NCBI GenBank assembly: GCA_963817375.1
Contig: CAWFOB010000009.1
Span: 1-64,000, forward strand
Direction: 5' to 3'
DNA from: JACVRM01 sp963817375
Lineage (GTDB): Bacteria; Actinomycetota; Thermoleophilia; Gaiellales; Gaiellaceae
DNA length: 64,000 nucleotides
The notes under the pieces were generated by a model. That model had not been told where the DNA came from, did not search any database, and worked only from the letters and a program-made list of their open reading frames with translations. The position numbers and the translations under genes were made by a program. Every line of letters begins with the position of its first letter. The first letter of the stretch is position 1. This document shows positions 32,931 through 40,800 of this stretch, piece by piece.

Positions 32931-34426
32931 ATGTGCGGCGTGTTCGGGGCGGTCGTCCCGGCCGGCTCGGAGACCGAGGCGGCCGCGGTCGCGGCGCTCG
33001 GCCTGTTCGCCCTCCAGCATCGGGGCCAGGAGTCGGCCGGCGTCGCGGTCAGCGACGGCGAGCAGCTGATGGTCTACAAGGACCTCGGGATGATCAGCTC
33101 GGTCCTCGACGAGCGACGCCTGCCCAGCCTGCGCGGGCCAGCTGGCGATCGCCCATTGCCGCTATTCGACGACCGGCTCGACGGTCTGGGAGAACTCCCA
33201 GCCGACCCTTCGCCTCGGGCCGCGCCGGGCGATCTCGCTCGGCCACAACGGCAACCTGGTCAACACCCGCGAGCTGCTCGGCCAGCTCCGGGGCGGCCGG
33301 TCGCGGCTGTCGGCCTCGACCGACACCGAGCTGCTGACCGCCCTGATCGCCGATGAGCCGGCGGCCGACACGGTCGATGCCCTGGTCCGGGTCCTGCCCC
33401 GGGTCCGGGGCGCGTTCAGCCTGGTGATCCTCGACGAGCGCCAGGTGATCGGGGTCCGCGATCCGCACGGGTTCCGGCCGCTCGTCCTCGGCCGGCTGCC
33501 GCTGGCCGATCCGGACGGCGGACCGGGGCCGGGCCTGTGGGGCGACGACGACCGGGTCGGCTGGGTGCTCGCCTCGGAGACGGCCGCCCTCGACATCGTC
33601 GGGGCCGAGTTCGTGCGCGACGTCGAGCCGGGCGAGATCGTCGTCCTGGAGCAGGGCCACGAGCCCCGCTCGGTCCGCTACGCCGCGCGCCCAGCCGGCC
33701 CTGTGCGTGTTCGAGCTGATCTACTTCGCCCGGCCCGATTCGTACATGGAGGGCCGCAACCTGTACGAGGTCCGGCGCAAGATGGGCGATCCAGCTGGCC
33801 GCTCGAGCACCCGGTCGAGACCGACCTGGTGATGCCCGTGCCCGACACCGGGGCCCCGGCCGCGGCGGGCTACGCCGAGGCCTCGGGCATTCCCTATCGC
33901 GAGGGCCTCGTCCGCAACCGCTACTCGGGCCGGACGTTCATCCAGCCCTCCCAGACGATGCGCCAGCGGGGCGTCACGATCAAGCTCAACCCGCTGCGCG
34001 AGGTCGTCCGCGGGCAAGCGCCTGACGGTCGTCGACGACTCGATCGTGCGGGGCACGACGACCAAGCAGATCGTCAGCCTGCTGCGCAAGGCCGGCGCGA
34101 CCGAGATCCACGTCCGGATCAGCGCCCCGCCGATCTTCCATCCCTGCTTCTACGGGATCGACACCCAGATCGAGACCGAGCTGATCGCGGCGACCCACTC
34201 GCTCGAGGAGATCCGGACGTTCATCGGGGCCGACTCGCTCGGCTACCTGTCGATCCCCGGCGTCCTCGCGGCGCTCGAGCTGCCCTACGAGCAGTTCTGC
34301 TTCGCCTGCTTCGACGGGCGCTATCCGGAGCCCGTCCCGTACGACGCGGCCAGCCGCAAGTTCATGCTCGAGGAAGACCCGCTCGAGGCGTCGGCCGGGC
34401 TCGTCCTGCCGGTCGTCCGGGGCTGA
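32931..34426 (+). CDS. purF: Amidophosphoribosyltransferase (frameshifted)
   Basis: Commits PRPP to purine synthesis using glutamine. ATG 32931 followed by Cys gives the N-terminal nucleophile (MCGVFGAVVPAGSETEAAA), with LFALQHRGQESAGVA, HNGNLVN, IADEPAADTVDAL and LVRVLPRVRGAFSLV of the glutaminase domain. The PRTase domain has SYMEGRNLYEVRRKMG, VMPVPDTGAPAAAGYAEASG, NRYSGRTFIQPSQTMRQRG and the PRPP loop VVDDSIVRGTTTKQIVSLLR. C-terminal DSLGYLSIPGV and FCFACFDGRYP are also typical. About 495 residues. Extra bases near 33,136, 33,698, 33,788 and 34,013 break the frame. No propeptide, so the Cys is exposed by Met removal. Confidence 0.94.
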
Positions 34427-34441
34427 GCGAGGGCCGGCCCG

Positions 34442-35608
34442 ATGGCCAAGGAAGCCGGACCCCGCGGCCGCCTATGCCCGGGCCGGGGTCGACGTCGACG
34501 CCGGCGAGCGGGCCGTCGCCCTGATGCGGGCGGCCGTCGAGTCGACCCACGGGCCGGCCGTGATCGGCGGCCTGGGCAGCTTCGGCGGGGCGGTGGCGAT
34601 CCCGGCCGGCTACCGCGAGCCGGTCCTGGTCAGCTCGACCGACGGGGTCGGCACGAAGACGCGCGATCGCGGCGGCCCTGGGCCGCTACGACACGATCGG
34701 CCGGGACCTCGTCGCGATGTGCGCCGACGACGTCGTGTGCAGCGGGGCGGCGCCGCTCTTCTTCCTCGACTACGTCGCGGTCGGCCGGCTCGACCCGGCC
34801 AGCGTGGCCGAGCTCGTCGGCTCGGTCGCCGACGGCTGTCGCGAGGCGCGCTGCGCGCTCGTCGGGGGCGAGACCGCCGAGCACCCGGGCCTGCTCGATC
34901 CGGGCGCCTTCGACCTCGCCGGCTCGTGCACCGGGATCGTCGAGCGCGACCGGCTGATCGACGGCAGCCGGGTCCGGCCCGGCGATGCGATCATCGGCCT
35001 GCCGGCCAGCGGCCTCCACGCGAACGGCTACTCGCTCGTCCGGTCGCTGCTCGCCGAGCACGACCTCGACCTCGCCGAGCCCTACCAGGAGCGGCTCCGG
35101 CTGAGCCTGGGCGAGGCGGCCACGACAGCCGTCCTGGCCGCGACGCCGGGCGAGGCCCTGGTGACCCTGGGCGAGGTGCTCCTGACCCCGACCCGGATCT
35201 ACGCCGCCGGCGATCCTCGACCTGCGGGCGGCGCTCGACGCCGCCGGCCACGACCTGCACGGCGTCGCCCACATCACCGGCGGCGGGCTGCCCGGCAATG
35301 CCGCCCGGATGCTGCCGCCCGACCTCGCGGCCTCGGCTCGACCCCGGGCGCTGGCCGATGCCCTCGGTCATGCCGCCTGCTTCGGGGCCCTCGGCGGGCT
35401 CGAGGACGACGAGCTGCGGGCGACGTTCAACGGCGGCCTCGGGATGGTGGTCGCGGTCGAGCCGCCGCCGTCCGGCACGGCACTCGCAGCGCTGGCCGCG
35501 GCCGGCATCGAGGCCTGGTCGGTCGGCGAGGTCGTCGAGGCGGCCGAGCTCGGCGGCCGGCGCTATGTCGAGGGCAAGCTGGCTCGGGCCGCGGCAGCGG
35601 CCCGATGA
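34442..35608 (+). CDS. purM: Phosphoribosylformylglycinamidine cyclo-ligase (frameshifted)
   Basis: AIR synthetase, closing the imidazole ring with ATP. After MAKEA and a frame change it reads AAYARAGVDVDAGERAVALM, then GPAVIGGLGSFGGAVAIPAG, LVSSTDGVGTKT, MCADDVVCSGAAPLFFLDYV, CALVGGETAEHPGLLDPGAF, GLPASGLHANGYSLVRSLL, LLTPTRIYA, VAHITGGGLPGNAARMLPP and NGGLGMVV, all classic PurM blocks. Length ~389 codons, somewhat long. Breaks are near 34,460, 34,670, 35,213 and 35,335. Its stop TGA 35606-35608 overlaps ATG of purN. Confidence 0.93.
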
Positions 35609-36245
35609 GCGCCGGATCGCGGTCGGCGTGTCGGGCGCCGGCTCGAACCTGCGCGCCGTGGCGGCCGCGGCCGAGCGGGGCGAGCTCGGACGGCTCGATC
35701 GTCCTCGTCTTCGCCGACCGGGCCTGCCCGGCCATCGACTGGGCGATCGAGCAGGGCCTCGAGACGGCGATGCTGCCCCGGTCCGACCCTCTCGGACCGG
35801 GCCGGCCCGGGCGGCCTGGGACCAGACCCTGGCCGAGACGCTGACCGCGGTCCGGCCCGACGTGATCGTCCTGGCCGGGTTCATGCGGATCCTCGGGCCG
35901 GCGGTCCTGGAGGCCTTCCCGGGCCGGATCGTCAACACCCACCCGGCGCTCGCCCCGGCGTTCCCCGGGGCCCATGCGGTGGCCGAGGCGCTCGAGCGGG
36001 GAGTCGCGGTCAGCGGGGTCACCGTCCACCTCGTCGACGCCACGCCTCGACGGTGGCCCGATCCTGCTCCAGGAGGCGGTCCCGGTCCTGCCCGGCGACG
36101 ATCGTGGCCGCCCTCCACGGGCGGATCCAGGCCGTCGAGCACCGGCTCCTGCCGCGGGCCGTCGGGCTGTTGCTGGCCGGCGCGGTCGAGGTCCCGAGGT
36201 CCGGCGTCGCGGATCGATATCGAGCGGGCGGAGGCGGCCCTGCCG
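35605..36245 (+). CDS. purN: Phosphoribosylglycinamide formyltransferase domain (frameshifted; possibly fused to PurH)
   Basis: Transfers formyl from 10-formyl-THF to GAR. After the ATGA overlap with purM, a frame change leads to RIAVGVSGAGSNLRAVAAAA, then VLVFADRACPAIDWAIEQGL, VIVLAGFMRILGPAVLEAFP and the folate-site block GRIVNTHPALAPAFPGAHAV (catalytic Asn and His), SGVTVHLVDATLDGGPIL with the catalytic Asp, and HGRIQAVEHRLLPRAVGLLL. The domain ends near 36,190. No TAA, TAG or TGA occurs in any plus-strand frame from 36,061 to 36,380, so there is no visible stop before PurH. Either the two are one polypeptide or an error destroyed the stop. Confidence 0.88.
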
Positions 36246-37872
36246 GTGCCCCGCCGGGCCCTCCTGTCGGTCTCCGACAAGACCGGCCTCGAGGCGTTCG
36301 GGCGGGGCCTGGTCGCGCTCGGCTTCGAGCTCGTGTCGACCGGCGGGACGGCCGGCCGCCCTGCGCGCCGCCGGCCTGCCGGTGACCGACGTCGCCGCAC
36401 TGACCGGCTTCCCCGAGATGCTCGACGGCCGGGTCAAGACGCTCCACCCCCGGGTCCACGCCGGGATCCTGGCCGATCGCCGCCGGCTCGACCATCGGCC
36501 GCCAGCTCGTGGCCGCCGGGATCGCCCCGTTCGAGCTCGTCGTGATCAACCTCTATCCGTTCGCGGCCGCCGCCGAGCGGCCGGGGATCGCCTTCGACGA
36601 GCTGGTCGAGGAGATCGACATCGGCGGACCGAGCCTGATCCGGGCGGCGGCCAAGAACCACGCCTCGGTCGCCGTCGTCACGACGCCCGAGCGCTACCCG
36701 GCGGTCCTCGGCGGCCCTCGACCGAGCCGGACGGCTGTCCGCCGGGCCTGCGGGCGGCCCTGGCGGTCGAGGCGTTCCGGCACACCGCCGCCTATGACGC
36801 CCGGATCGCCGCGACGCTCCCGGCCCGGATGGCCGGGGCCGGGATCGAGCTGCCCGACGAGCCGGGCCTGCCGGGCCAGCGATCCCTACCCGGCGACCCT
36901 GACGATCGGCCTCGAGAAGGTCGAGACCCTGCGCTACGGCGAGAACCCCCACCAGCCCGCGGCGCGCTACCGGACGCGGCTCGGACGAGCCTGGCGGGCC
37001 CTTTGCGCCGGCGCCGGGCCGCTCCAGGGCAAGGCCCTCAGCTACAACAACGTCCTCGACGCCTCGGCGGCCGCGGCCCTCGGGCGGAGCCTGCGCGGGC
37101 CGGCCTGCGTGATCGTCAAGCACACGAATCCGTGCGGGGCGGCCGAGCGAGCCACGCTCCTCGAGGCCTGGCAGGCCGCCCTGGCCGGCGATCCCGTCTC
37201 GGCCTTCGGCGGCGTCGTCGCCCTGACCGGGCCGGTCGACGAGGCGCTGGCCGAGGCGCTGACCGCGATCTTCCTCGAGGTCGTCGTCGCGCCGGGCTTC
37301 GAGCCGGCGGCCCTGGCGGTCCTCGGCCGGCAGCCGAACCTGCGCCTGATCGTCGATCCTGGCCTGGCCGGCGAGCCTGCCGGCCCCGGCCGCGCCGATC
37401 CGTTCGGCTCGCTGCGGACCGTCGGCGGCGCCGTTCTCGTCACCAGCCGGGACGACCGACCGATGACCCGGCCGGCTGGACGGTGGCCACGAGCCGGCCG
37501 CCGACGCCGGCCGAAGCGGCCGACCTCGACCTCGCCTGGCGGCTCGTCCGGGGCGCGACGAGCAACGCGATCGTGCTCGTCCGCGACCGGCGCCTGATCG
37601 GGCTCGGCTCGGGCCAGACGAGCCGGGTCGATGCCGCCCGCCAGGCCGTCGCCAAGGCCCGGGCGATCTCGGGCGCCGACTCGACGGTCGGTGCCGCCTG
37701 CGCCTCGGACGCCTACTTCCCGTTCCCCGACGGGGTCGAGGCCTGCCTCGAGGCCGGGGTCGGGGCGTTCGTCCAGCCCGGCGGCTCGGTCCGCGACGCC
37801 GAGGTGGTCGCGGCGGCCGAACGCGCCGGGGCCACGATGCTGCTGACGGGGGTGCGCCATTTCCGGCACTGA
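36246..37872 (+). CDS. purH: Bifunctional AICAR formyltransferase / IMP cyclohydrolase (frameshifted)
   Basis: Catalyses the last two steps to IMP. The sequence from the GTG at 36246 reads RRALLSVSDKTGLEAFGRGL, ELVSTGGTA, FPEMLDGRVKTLHPRVHAGI, FELVVINLYPFAAA, EEIDIGGPSLIRAAAKNHAS of the cyclohydrolase domain, then ETLRYGENPHQPAARYRT, KALSYNNVLDASAAAAL, CVIVKHTNPCGAAERATLLE, DPVSAFGGVVALTGPVDEAL, GQTSRVDAARQAVAKARAIS and SDAYFPFPDGVEACLEAGVG of the formyltransferase domain. About 540 codons. Breaks are near 36,357, 36,485, 36,715, 36,745, 36,880 and 37,465. Homology continues upstream in frame into the PurN tail (see purN), so the start is uncertain. Confidence 0.93.
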
Positions 37873-37879
37873 CCGGATC

Positions 37880-38280
37880 GCCGCCGGCACCTCGGTCCGC
37901 CGCGATCGTCATCGGCCTGCTCGTGGCCGCCTGCGGTCCGGGTCCGACGGCGCTGCCGAGCCAGCGGCCCGGCCAGCCCGCCGCGTCAGCGACGCCGGCC
38001 GCCAGCCCGAGCACCCTGCGGTGGCCGCCCCATCCCGGGCCGCTCCGCCGAGCCCCTCGCCGTCGCTCCGCCCGACGCTGACGCCGACCGCGGCGCCAAC
38101 GGCCGCGCCGCTCCACGCCGGCTGCCCCGCGACCCGCAAGCTACGGCCCCTCGTCGCGCCAGCGGTCGTCCACCGGCGACGACGAACTGGTCGGGCTATG
38201 TCGCCCGGTCGAGCCGCTCGTTCAGCTGCCTCCAGGGCCGTGGACCGAGCCGACCGTCAGCTGTCCGACGAACGGCGCCC
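37880..38280 (+). CDS. Secreted G1-family (glutamic) peptidase, N-terminal part (truncated, frameshifted)
   Basis: Begins right after purH with a lipoprotein-like signal: RSAAIVIGLLVAACGPGP, where LVAAC fits a lipobox. A low-complexity Pro/Thr/Ala/Ser linker follows (LRPTLTPTAAPTAAPLHAG), then the N-terminal blocks of an eqolisin-fold domain: NWSGYVA at 38,185-38,205, SFSCLQG, and WTEPTVSCPTNGAQA at 38,241-38,282. NWSGY and W(T)xPTV are hallmark motifs of peptidase family G1 (scytalidoglutamic peptidase type). The catalytic Gln and Glu would lie further on and are lost because the sequence changes at ~38,280 into a tRNA synthetase. No clean start codon is visible because of indels. Confidence 0.5.
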
Positions 38281-38290
38281 AGGCTGCGCC
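38277..38290. other. Chimeric junction B/C
   Basis: Left of ~38,280 the readable frame is a secreted G1-type peptidase (TVSCPTNGAQA). Right of it the frame becomes the zinc-ribbon and core of an isoleucyl-tRNA synthetase (CAECGEEVRRITEVGDVWLD, Cys codon at 38,285). From here to ~39,066 no frame breaks occur, whereas segment B has one every one to several hundred bases. Confidence 0.72.
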
Positions 38291-39064
38291 GAATGCGGCG
38301 AGGAAGTCCGGCGGATCACCGAGGTCGGTGACGTCTGGCTGGACGCCGGGATCGTGCCGTTCTCCACGCTCGGCTGGGAGAACGAGCAGTACGTCGATGA
38401 GGGCTACGCGACCGGTGCCGCCAAGGGCCTGACCACGGCCGACCTTCCCAACCAGGCGTACTGGGAGAAGTGGTTCCCGGCCGACTGGGTGTCGGAGATG
38501 CGGGAGCAGATCAGGCTGTGGTTCTACTCGCAGCTGTTCATGTCCGTGACCCTGACCGGACGCGCGCCGTACCAGCGGGTGCTCGGCTACGAGAAGATGC
38601 TCGACGAGCGCGGCCGCGAGATGCACGGCTCGTGGGGCAACGCGATCAGCGCGGACGAGGCGTTCGCCAGGATGGGCGCGGACGTCATGCGCTGGCAGTA
38701 CAGCGCCCAGCCGCCGAACCAGAACCTGCTGTTCGGGTTCGGCCCTGGCAAGGAGATCCAGCGCAAGCTGCTCACGCTGTGGAACAGCGTCTCGTTCCTG
38801 GCAGGCTACGCGAACACCTCGGATTTCACGCCGAACCTCACCGACCTCGGCGCGACGGTCGGCCAGGACGGCAGTGACCCGTGGCCTGGGATGCAGCCGC
38901 TCGACAGGTGGCTTCTGGCCAGGACCGCGCGGCTAATCGAGGACGCCACCCGCGGGTACGAGCAATACCTGACCGTCAACGTGCTGCGTGCCTTCGAGTC
39001 TTACCTCGATGACCTGTCGAACTGGTACATCAGGCGGTCAAGGCGGCGGTTCTGGAACAGCGAC
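38285..39064 (+). CDS. ileS: Isoleucyl-tRNA synthetase, internal fragment (both ends lost at junctions)
   Basis: About 260 codons from the middle of a class I tRNA synthetase. It reads CAECGEEVRRITEVGDVWLD, AGIVPFSTLGWENEQYVDEG, YWEKWFPADWVSEMREQIRL, LWFYSQLFMSVTLTGRAPYQ, then GYEKMLDERGREMHGSWGN, MRWQYSAQPPNQNLLFGFGP, LTLWNSVSFLAGYANTSDF and the anticodon-binding start LSNWYIRRSRRRFWNSDT. WLDAGIVPFSTLGW and NWYIRRSRRRFW are typical of actinobacterial IleRS. At the KMSKS position it has MHGSWGN, without the usual lysines. The HIGH motif and editing domain are absent because the fragment starts too late. Confidence 0.82.
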
Positions 39065-39074
39065 ACCGCGTACG
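39060..39074. other. Chimeric junction C/D
   Basis: The IleRS frame (RRRFWNSDT) passes without a stop into the middle of an M23 peptidase (YAHQSGF, Tyr codon at 39,071). The join is in frame, giving a false fusion ORF of ~400 codons (38,021-39,229). GCGTACGC at about 39,068-39,075 may be the shared sequence at the join. Confidence 0.72.
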
Positions 39075-39229
39075 CGCACCAGTCAGGGTTCGCCGCCGGC
39101 TACGGCGCCCACATCGAGCAGGGCCAGGTGATCGGCTACGTCGGCTGCACCGGCCACTGCTTCGGCCCGCACCTCCACTTCGAGGTGCGCGTCAACGGCA
39201 CCGCCGTGGATCCGCTCGGCTACCTCTGA
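39068..39229 (+). CDS. M23 (LytM) peptidase, C-terminal end (truncated)
   Basis: The last ~53 residues of a peptidoglycan endopeptidase or LytM-like regulator. It has YAHQSGFAAGYGAHIEQGQV with the conserved YAH histidine and the closing motif GHCFGPHLHFEVR with the HxH zinc-site histidine, ending DPLGYL. The cysteines in CTGHCFG replace the more common STGxSTG and could form a disulfide. The N-terminal region is missing because of the chimeric junction. Hairpin repeats follow the stop. Confidence 0.8.
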   Translation, partial: AYAHQSGFAAGYGAHIEQGQVIGYVGCTGHCFGPHLHFEVRVNGTAVDPLGYL

Positions 39230-39241
39230 CCCAAGCAGCCG

Positions 39242-39290
39242 AGTTAGTGGCTGACAGCCACTAACTTCACTTAAGCCGACAGCCACTAAC
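39242..39290. repeat. Hairpin plus direct repeat after the M23 gene
   Basis: AGTTAGTGGCT (39242-39252) and AGCCACTAACT (39256-39266) form an 11-base perfect stem with the loop GAC. The 13-base unit GACAGCCACTAAC occurs at 39253-39265 and again at 39278-39290. The second copy overlaps the stop codon region of the convergent hypothetical gene. Position between two convergent genes suggests a terminator; the duplicated arm could offer an alternative pairing. Confidence 0.6.
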
Positions 39291-39720
39291 TGGGTTCGAG
39301 GAAGATCTTCCGCGCGCCGGGCTCGGCGAACTGCTCCCCGTACTCGATGGCGCGCCGGAACCTCGGCTTGCTGTACGGAAGCACGACGTCGACAGGATCC
39401 GCCTCGGCGTGCTCGATCGTGACGAGGATCGCGCCCGTCTTCCGGGTCTCGCCGGGCGGGACGACGCGGACGTCGACGGCGACCGCGCACGCGCGGATTG
39501 CCTTTTCGTCGGCCTTCTGCCGCAGTGCGGCGTAGAGCATGTCCAGGATCTCGGTCGCGCGCGCGAACATGCCGCCCGTGGGGCCGCCCACGAACGCGAG
39601 CTCGCCGTCACGGTCGATCCACGAGGCCGTCGGGTAGAACCGGCCGTTCTCCTCGAGCAGCTTGCGGGCCACGGCGAGCTCCTCGCGGAGAAGCAGGTCG
39701 ATCTCCTCCTGCGCGCTCAC
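39286..39720 (-). CDS. Conserved hypothetical protein (144 aa)
   Basis: I do not recognise this family. GTG start at 39718-39720, stop TAG 39286-39288. The N-terminus SAQEEIDLLLREELAVARKL is a charged helix, followed by an alpha/beta part with TASWIDRDGELAFVGGPTGG, AVAVDVRVVPPGETRKTGAI and VLPYSKPRFRRAIEYGEQFA. No signal peptide or membrane span. It starts four bases after the hpt stop, so it belongs to the same operon (PD-(D/E)XK-like gene, hpt, this gene). A role with nucleotides is only suggested by that context. Confidence 0.7.
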   Translation of the reverse strand: MSAQEEIDLLLREELAVARKLLEENGRFYPTASWIDRDGELAFVGGPTGGMFARATEILDMLYAALRQKADEKAIRACAVAVDVRVVPPGETRKTGAILVTIEHAEADPVDVVLPYSKPRFRRAIEYGEQFAEPGARKIFLEPS

Positions 39721-39724
39721 GCGC

Positions 39725-40261
39725 CTAGACGTTGGCGACGTGCAGGTCGGGCAGGTTCCGGTAGCCCTCGTCCATGTCGAAGCCGTAGCCGACGAAGAAC
39801 TCGTCCGGCGCGGTGAAGCCGACGTAGCGGACGGGCAGGTCCTCGACGATGCGGCGGTACGGACGGTCGAGCAGCGTGACCGCGTTCAGCGACGCCGGGC
39901 CGCGCAGCAACAGCGTCTTGCAGAGGTAGTTGAGCGTGAGGCCGGTGTCGATCACGTCCTCGACGATCAGGACGTGGCGGCCGGCGATCGGGGCGTCCAG
40001 GTCCTTCAGGAGCTTGATCGAGCCGCCGTTGCCGCCGTCGTAGCCGGCCAGCTCCACGAAGTCGAGGTGGTGGAGGATCGGCATCGCGCGCGACAGGTCG
40101 GCGCAGAAGATGAGGCTCGCCTTCAGGGGCGCGACGAGCAGGGGCTCACGGCCCTCGTAGTCGGCCGCGATCTGGGCGCCCAGCTCGGCGACGCGCGCGG
40201 CGATCTGGTCGGCGCCGAGGTAGAGCTCGCCGACGCGCGGGTCGGCCGTCGCGGGCGCCAC
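39725..40261 (-). CDS. hpt: Hypoxanthine phosphoribosyltransferase
   Basis: Salvages hypoxanthine and guanine with PRPP. 178 residues from a GTG start that shares one base with the upstream TAG. The sequence shows DQIAARVAELGAQIAADYEG, LLVAPLKASLIFCADLSRAM, the loop GGSIKLLKDLDAPI, the PRPP-binding motif VLIVEDVIDTGLTLNYL and GFTAPDEFFVGYGFDMDEGY with the purine-stacking aromatic. All match bacterial Hpt. It is the middle gene of a three-gene minus-strand operon and the start is fixed by the overlap with the upstream gene. Confidence 0.92.
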   Translation of the reverse strand: MAPATADPRVGELYLGADQIAARVAELGAQIAADYEGREPLLVAPLKASLIFCADLSRAMPILHHLDFVELAGYDGGNGGSIKLLKDLDAPIAGRHVLIVEDVIDTGLTLNYLCKTLLLRGPASLNAVTLLDRPYRRIVEDLPVRYVGFTAPDEFFVGYGFDMDEGYRNLPDLHVANV

Positions 40262-40617
40262 TACATCGCGAGCTCGAGCCCGTATCGCTGCGCCAGCCGT
40301 TCGATGTCCCGCTTGTAGAAGAGCTTCGCGCGCACGTCCGGGTAGAGCTCGCGCAGCCGGCGGAGCTTCCGGTTCTTCCGGGTGACGAGCGACTGCTTCA
40401 TCGTCGTCAGCTCGAGGTAGAGGCCCTGCTCGGGCAGGAAGAAATCCGGGGTGAACGCCTCGACCACCCGGCCGTCGGCGTCGCGTTCGAGCACGAACGT
40501 GTGGGGCTCGTACTCCCACTGCACCCCGTAGTAGTCGAGGATCTTGGCGCACTCGCGTTCCACGTCATTCTGGAAGCGGGGCGCGGGTATTTGCGAATTT
40601 GCCTGGAAAATGGGCAT
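40261..40617 (-). CDS. Small PD-(D/E)XK nuclease-like protein coupled to hpt
   Basis: 118 residues from ATG 40615-40617. The core reads VERECAKILDYYGVQWEYEP (helix with conserved Glu), then VEAFTPDFFLPEQGLYLELT and TMK. The order Glu-helix, beta hairpin, PDFFLP, then a strand with E-x-T and a nearby Lys matches the minimal PD-(D/E)XK nuclease core as seen in transposon and Holliday-junction-type nucleases. The C-terminus is basic (TRKNRKLRRLRELYPDVRAK, LFYKRDIERLAQRYG). Its stop overlaps the hpt GTG. Family identity and enzymatic activity are inference; related small proteins are usually annotated as hypothetical. Confidence 0.6.
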   Translation of the reverse strand: MPIFQANSQIPAPRFQNDVERECAKILDYYGVQWEYEPHTFVLERDADGRVVEAFTPDFFLPEQGLYLELTTMKQSLVTRKNRKLRRLRELYPDVRAKLFYKRDIERLAQRYGLELAM

Positions 40618-40735
40618 TTCCACACGCGACGGAAGCCTAGCATCGCGTTCGGATGCCTTTAGGAGGCCTTGACGAGGTGGCCGATGTGTCACCCCGACGC
40701 GCTGGACGCCCCCATGCTGCGTCCTCGGTTGCGCC

Positions 40736-40751
40736 CGTATGCCGGCATACG
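40736..40751. promoter_or_regulatory. 16-base perfect palindrome, possible operator
   Basis: CGTATGCCGGCATACG is perfectly self-complementary and lies in the 180-base divergent region between the hpt operon and the cyclic 2,3-diphosphoglycerate operon, 50 bases before the ATG of the metallophosphoesterase. Such a site could bind a dimeric regulator of one or both operons. Confidence 0.45.
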
Positions 40752-40800
40752 AACGCGCCCTGCGTCCTTGCCTGGGAACGACCAGCACGCCGGAGTGACG

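Noticed and set aside
38021..39229. A single ~400-codon protein with tRNA synthetase and M23 peptidase parts.
   Set aside because: Both halves are truncated at the same base and have no functional relation; it is explained by a chimeric join.
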